A stretch of 64,000 nt of DNA from Microbispora sp. NBC_01189 (GTDB taxonomy: Bacteria; Actinomycetota; Actinomycetes; Streptosporangiales; Streptosporangiaceae), in contig NZ_CP108581.1 in the NCBI RefSeq assembly GCF_036010665.1, positions 4,321,501-4,385,500 of the forward strand. Reading direction: 5' to 3'. The position numbers and the translations under genes were made by a program. This document shows, piece after piece, positions 61,556 through 64,000 of the stretch. The notes under the pieces are model-generated. The model ran no database searches, was not told the origin of the DNA, and saw only the letters and a list, made by a program, of their open reading frames with translations. The stretch's first letter is position 1. Every line of letters begins with the position of its first letter.

Positions 61556-62085
61556 CTCACGGCGTGCTGGGACAAGTGACCTTGGACGCGGCGATCGCTG
61601 ATGCTCGCCTCGCTGTGCTGGAGTTCGACGACGCTCGGGCCTGGCTGGATCGGGCCCGTCATGGGCCGATGGAGCCACTCGCGGCGGAAGTCTGGGTGAC
61701 CGATCCGTCCCTCAAGCACGTTCTGCTTGTGAGACATCGCTGGCGAGGGTGGGTGCCTCCCGGAGGCAAGGTCGAGCCAGGTGAGACGCTCCGAGCCGCC
61801 GCGTCCCGTGAGCTCGCCGAGGAGACGGGCCTGCGGGCCGAGTTGCTGCCGGTTCCGGCGGCGGTGTCCGTACGTTCCTACCGTGCGGACTGGTCGCCGA
61901 CGCTGGGCCTGTCGTACGTCGCGATCACCGACCGTGACGCGCCCCTCCGAGGGCAAACCGGCCAGCCGCCGATGTGGTTCGAACTCGACGACGAGTGGGA
62001 GAGCGTCTTCCCCGACGACCGCGACCGCATCCAGATGTACGTACGCCGCCTGTCGGCCGAGCACGAGACGCCCCAGGGCAAGTGA
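61552..62085 (+). CDS. Nudix hydrolase
   Basis: GTG 61552 is chosen because it overlaps the leader stop and no independent ribosome-binding site lies closer; 177 residues. The Nudix box is complete: GGKVEPGETLRAAASRELAE followed by ETGL (GX5EX7REUXEEXGU). An N-terminal 45-residue helical extension precedes the fold. Substrate unknown. It overlaps the methyltransferase gene by 4 bp (GTGA). Confidence 0.93.
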   Translation: MTHGVLGQVTLDAAIADARLAVLEFDDARAWLDRARHGPMEPLAAEVWVTDPSLKHVLLVRHRWRGWVPPGGKVEPGETLRAAASRELAEETGLRAELLPVPAAVSVRSYRADWSPTLGLSYVAITDRDAPLRGQTGQPPMWFELDDEWESVFPDDRDRIQMYVRRLSAEHETPQGK

Positions 62086-63185
62086 CGAACAACGGGCGTC
62101 TGATCGCACAGCTACAGGGCCTCGACTCGCGATGGGCGGACGCCATGCGGGCGGTGCCGCGTGACCTCTTCATCCCTGACCGGGCGTGGTGCTCTTCTGA
62201 CGACGAGCCGGGCTATCTGATCGACCGGACCGCCGACCCGGACGGGTGGATGGACGCCGTCTACTCCAACACGGCCATCGTTACCCAGCTTGACGACGGG
62301 ACGACCGACCTGAGCGCGGGAAGCGGAGACTACACCTCGTCATGCTCCATGCCCAGCATCGTCGCGGCGGGCCTGGACCTGCTCGACCCCTACGACGGTG
62401 ACGAGGTCCTGGAGATCGGCACGGGAACCGGGTGGACGGCGGGCCTGCTGGCCCATCGCCTCGGCGACGGCAACGTCACCAGTGTCGAGATAGATCAGGC
62501 CGTACTCGCCACAGCGACCGAGAGCCTCAAGAACGCCGGGCGTCTCCCCCGGCTCGTCCTGGGGGACGGGGCTACCGGGTGCCCGGATGGCAAGCCCTAT
62601 GACCGCGTCCACGTCACCTGCGGCGTCGATGAGGTGCCCTATGCCTGGGTCGAGCAGACGCGTCCAGCGGGCCTGATTGTTTTCCCCTGGATGCCTCGGT
62701 GGGAGGCCGGTCACCTGACCAGGCTGACCGTGACCGGGGACGGCACGGCTGTGGGGAGGTTCTACCGGGGCTGTTCCTTCATGATGCTGCGGTCGCAACG
62801 ACGGCGCGTACCCGAGATGGCGGGCGACTACCGGGAGTCGTCGACCTACCTGGACCCCCGCCGGATCGTCCGCTCCTCGGTCGGTGCCGACGTTGCGGTC
62901 GCGGGCATGATTCCCGACCTGAACGGCCGGCACACCGACGAGGACAACGGCGAGTTCCACCTCTGGCTGTGGTCGGACGACTCCGATGCTCAGGTGCACT
63001 ACTCGCCTGAGTACAAGCGCGTGGCCGTTCTCCAGAGGGGGCCGCGTGATCTCTGGGACGAACTTGAGTCCACATTCCTGCGGTGGGTCTCCTACGGCTC
63101 CCCAGGCCGTGACCGGTTCGGCCTGACCGTCACGCCGGAGGGCCAGCACGTCTGGCTCGACTCCCCGGCGAACGTGATCGGGTAG
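62082..63185 (+). CDS. PCMT-like methyltransferase (FxLD-system type)
   Basis: 367 residues from GTG 62082. The N-terminal part resembles protein-L-isoaspartate methyltransferase: MRAVPRDLFIPDRAW, then the SAM-binding motif VLEIGTGTGWTAGLLAHRLG (about 105-124), VTSVEIDQAVLATATESL and VTCGVDEVPYAWVEQTRPAG. The C-terminal 150 residues are a different domain (HLWLWSDDSDAQVHYSPEYK). Such two-domain PCMT-like enzymes occur in actinomycetes, some beside FxLD lanthipeptide genes, but no precursor peptide is visible here. Substrate unknown; co-translated with the Nudix enzyme. Confidence 0.87.
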   Translation: MTNNGRLIAQLQGLDSRWADAMRAVPRDLFIPDRAWCSSDDEPGYLIDRTADPDGWMDAVYSNTAIVTQLDDGTTDLSAGSGDYTSSCSMPSIVAAGLDLLDPYDGDEVLEIGTGTGWTAGLLAHRLGDGNVTSVEIDQAVLATATESLKNAGRLPRLVLGDGATGCPDGKPYDRVHVTCGVDEVPYAWVEQTRPAGLIVFPWMPRWEAGHLTRLTVTGDGTAVGRFYRGCSFMMLRSQRRRVPEMAGDYRESSTYLDPRRIVRSSVGADVAVAGMIPDLNGRHTDEDNGEFHLWLWSDDSDAQVHYSPEYKRVAVLQRGPRDLWDELESTFLRWVSYGSPGRDRFGLTVTPEGQHVWLDSPANVIG

Positions 63186-63254
63186 GCGGGCACAGCGGCA
63201 CCGCCGACGACGCCGCCACCTTCGCGCCGGCGGTGGGCGCTCTGATCAGGGAAC

Positions 63255-63270
63255 TTGAGCGATTGCTCAA
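63255..63270. promoter_or_regulatory. TetR-type operator, site 1, overlapping the -35
   Basis: Palindrome TTGAGC-GATT-GCTCAA. Its first half is the -35 hexamer TTGAGC (63255-63260); 17 bp later is TACTCT (63278-63283), a -10 for the rightward SRPBCC-like gene. Confidence 0.7.
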
Positions 63271-63287
63271 ATCGGCCTACTCTCACG

Positions 63288-63305
63288 TTTGAGCGACTGC
63301 TCAAA
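63288..63305. promoter_or_regulatory. TetR-type operator, site 2, at the expected start point
   Basis: Palindrome TTTGAGC-GACT-GCTCAAA, the same half-sites and spacing as site 1, centred 34 bp downstream. The two sites bracket the promoter. No TetR gene is in the window. Confidence 0.7.
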
Positions 63306-63321
63306 ACTGTGGAGGTGGCTT

Positions 63322-64000
63322 GTGGGTCGCTTCGTGTATGTCGAGTGCCTGGTCCGGGCGGACATGGGTGCTCTCTGGGAGCTGACGCAGGCTCCTGACC
63401 AGCATCAACGGTGGGATCTGCGGTTCACCGAGATCGACTACCTGCCGCGCGCCGACGGCGAGCCGCAGTGGTTCCGGTACGCCGTACGGCTGCTGCCGGG
63501 CCTTGTCATCACCGGTGCCGGCGTCACGGCCGGGGACCGCCTCGACCCCGATGACAGGACGTCCGCGCTGCGGTTCGCCTCGGCGCATCCGCTGTCGCCG
63601 ATCCGCTCGGGCTCCGGCTACTGGCGCTACGTCCAGACCCCCGACGGTGTCCGCTTCCTCACCCGGTACGGCTACCGCCCCGGCTGGGGCGGGGCTGTGG
63701 ACCTCGTCTTCCGACCGCTCATCGGCTGGGCGACGGCGTGGTCCTTCGACCGGCTCCGCCTCTGGCTGGAGACAGGAAGAACACCCGAGCGCTCCCTGTG
63801 GCAGGCCCTCGCCGGGGTGTGCGTACGCGTGCTCGTCACCGCCACGGCCACAGCCCTGGCCCCGCCCGCGGCCGCCGTACTGGTCGCGGCGCTCGCGGTC
63901 CTCCTGCCGCCGCTGCCCGGCACCCCCGCGGCCCGCCGCTGCCTGCGCCACCCAACCAGCCGCTCAACCAGCCGCTCAACCAGCCGCCCGCCCGACCGGC
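63322..64000 (+). CDS. SRPBCC/START-like protein, partial at right edge
   Basis: GTG 63322 has GGAGG 6 bp upstream. It encodes GRFVYVECLVRADMGALWEL, QHQRWDLRFTEIDYLP, FRYAVRLLPGLVITGAGV and SGYWRYVQTPDGVRFLTRYG, a START-like ligand-binding fold, then a hydrophobic segment (VLVTATATALAPPAAAVLVA). The end consists of Ser/Arg/Thr codons from a 12-bp repeat (CGCTCAACCAGC). At least 226 codons are present. Controlled, by inference, by the twin palindromes upstream. Confidence 0.72.
   Translation, partial: MGRFVYVECLVRADMGALWELTQAPDQHQRWDLRFTEIDYLPRADGEPQWFRYAVRLLPGLVITGAGVTAGDRLDPDDRTSALRFASAHPLSPIRSGSGYWRYVQTPDGVRFLTRYGYRPGWGGAVDLVFRPLIGWATAWSFDRLRLWLETGRTPERSLWQALAGVCVRVLVTATATALAPPAAAVLVAALAVLLPPLPGTPAARRCLRHPTSRSTSRSTSRPPDR

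Noticed and set aside
62082-63185. FxLD lanthipeptide cluster
   Set aside because: The methyltransferase resembles that type, but no precursor peptide, LanB or LanC gene is visible nearby.
63301-63951. Minus-strand frame at the right edge
   Set aside because: The plus-strand SRPBCC-like gene with its ribosome-binding site and promoter explains the region; the minus frame is Arg/Gly/Pro-rich.

Overview
The window comes from a high-GC actinomycete chromosome. GC-rich third positions, frequent GTG starts, tightly overlapping genes and the families present (DUF4328, DinB/DUF664, XRE-TPR regulators, a DUF5919-like HTH protein) fit a Streptosporangiales- or Streptomyces-type genome. I cannot fix the genus from the sequence alone.

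Region 1 (1-31768) is a hybrid NRPS-PKS cluster that continues past the left edge. Thirteen genes run leftward from about 26305, nearly all overlapping by a few bases or separated by fewer than 10, so they look like one operon. In transcription order they are: a tryptophan 2,3-dioxygenase-like haem protein; a three-gene 2-oxoacid dehydrogenase set (E1 alpha, E1 beta, lipoyl E2, no E3); an FkbH-like/ACP/epimerase-like loading protein; an MFS exporter; a small unknown protein; a PyrH-like flavin-dependent tryptophan halogenase; its flavin reductase; a free-standing A-PCP; a C-PCP-C protein without an A domain; a module with a degenerate C domain and a predicted Gly-activating A domain; a KS-AT-ACP polyketide module; and a docking/C/A protein whose A domain is interrupted by a luciferase-like monooxygenase. 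A carbamoyltransferase is transcribed divergently and a second A-PCP-C NRPS is convergent with it. Halogenase, reductase and dioxygenase suggest a chlorotryptophan- or chlorokynurenine-like building block. The E1/E2 plus FkbH-like set suggests an unusual acyl starter. The carbamoyltransferase suggests a carbamoylated product.

Region 2 (31769-44849) is ordinary or decaying accessory chromosome: a rearranged amidohydrolase pseudogene, a DUF4328 membrane protein, a frameshifted alpha/beta hydrolase, a DnaQ-like exonuclease with a BRCT-like end, an acyltransferase-3 protein, an HxlR regulator with a DinB protein, two near-duplicate XRE regulators (the first broken), a pterin carbinolamine dehydratase, a 2'-5' RNA ligase-like protein, and an HTH-phospholipase-D-like protein with two small divergent genes.

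Region 3 (44964-61132) is a defence-type island with visibly lower GC: a Vsr endonuclease divergent from a C5-cytosine methyltransferase, then a winged-helix protein, a giant GHKL ATPase-SF2 helicase fusion, a UvrD-like SF1 helicase, a DrmA-type helicase and a DrmB-type DUF1998 protein. The last four overlap end to end. DrmA, DrmB and a C5 methyltransferase are DISARM components, but DrmC and DrmE are missing and two large ATPases replace them, so this is a candidate DISARM variant. An ISAs1-family element (46972-48312) with 19-bp inverted ends and a perfect 9-bp target duplication sits inside the island and splits a 93-codon membrane-protein gene that can be rebuilt exactly by removing it.

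Region 4 (61133-64000) has a hairpin, a 12-codon coupled leader ORF, a Nudix hydrolase, a PCMT-like methyltransferase, and a partial SRPBCC-like gene whose promoter is flanked by two copies of a TetR-type palindrome.
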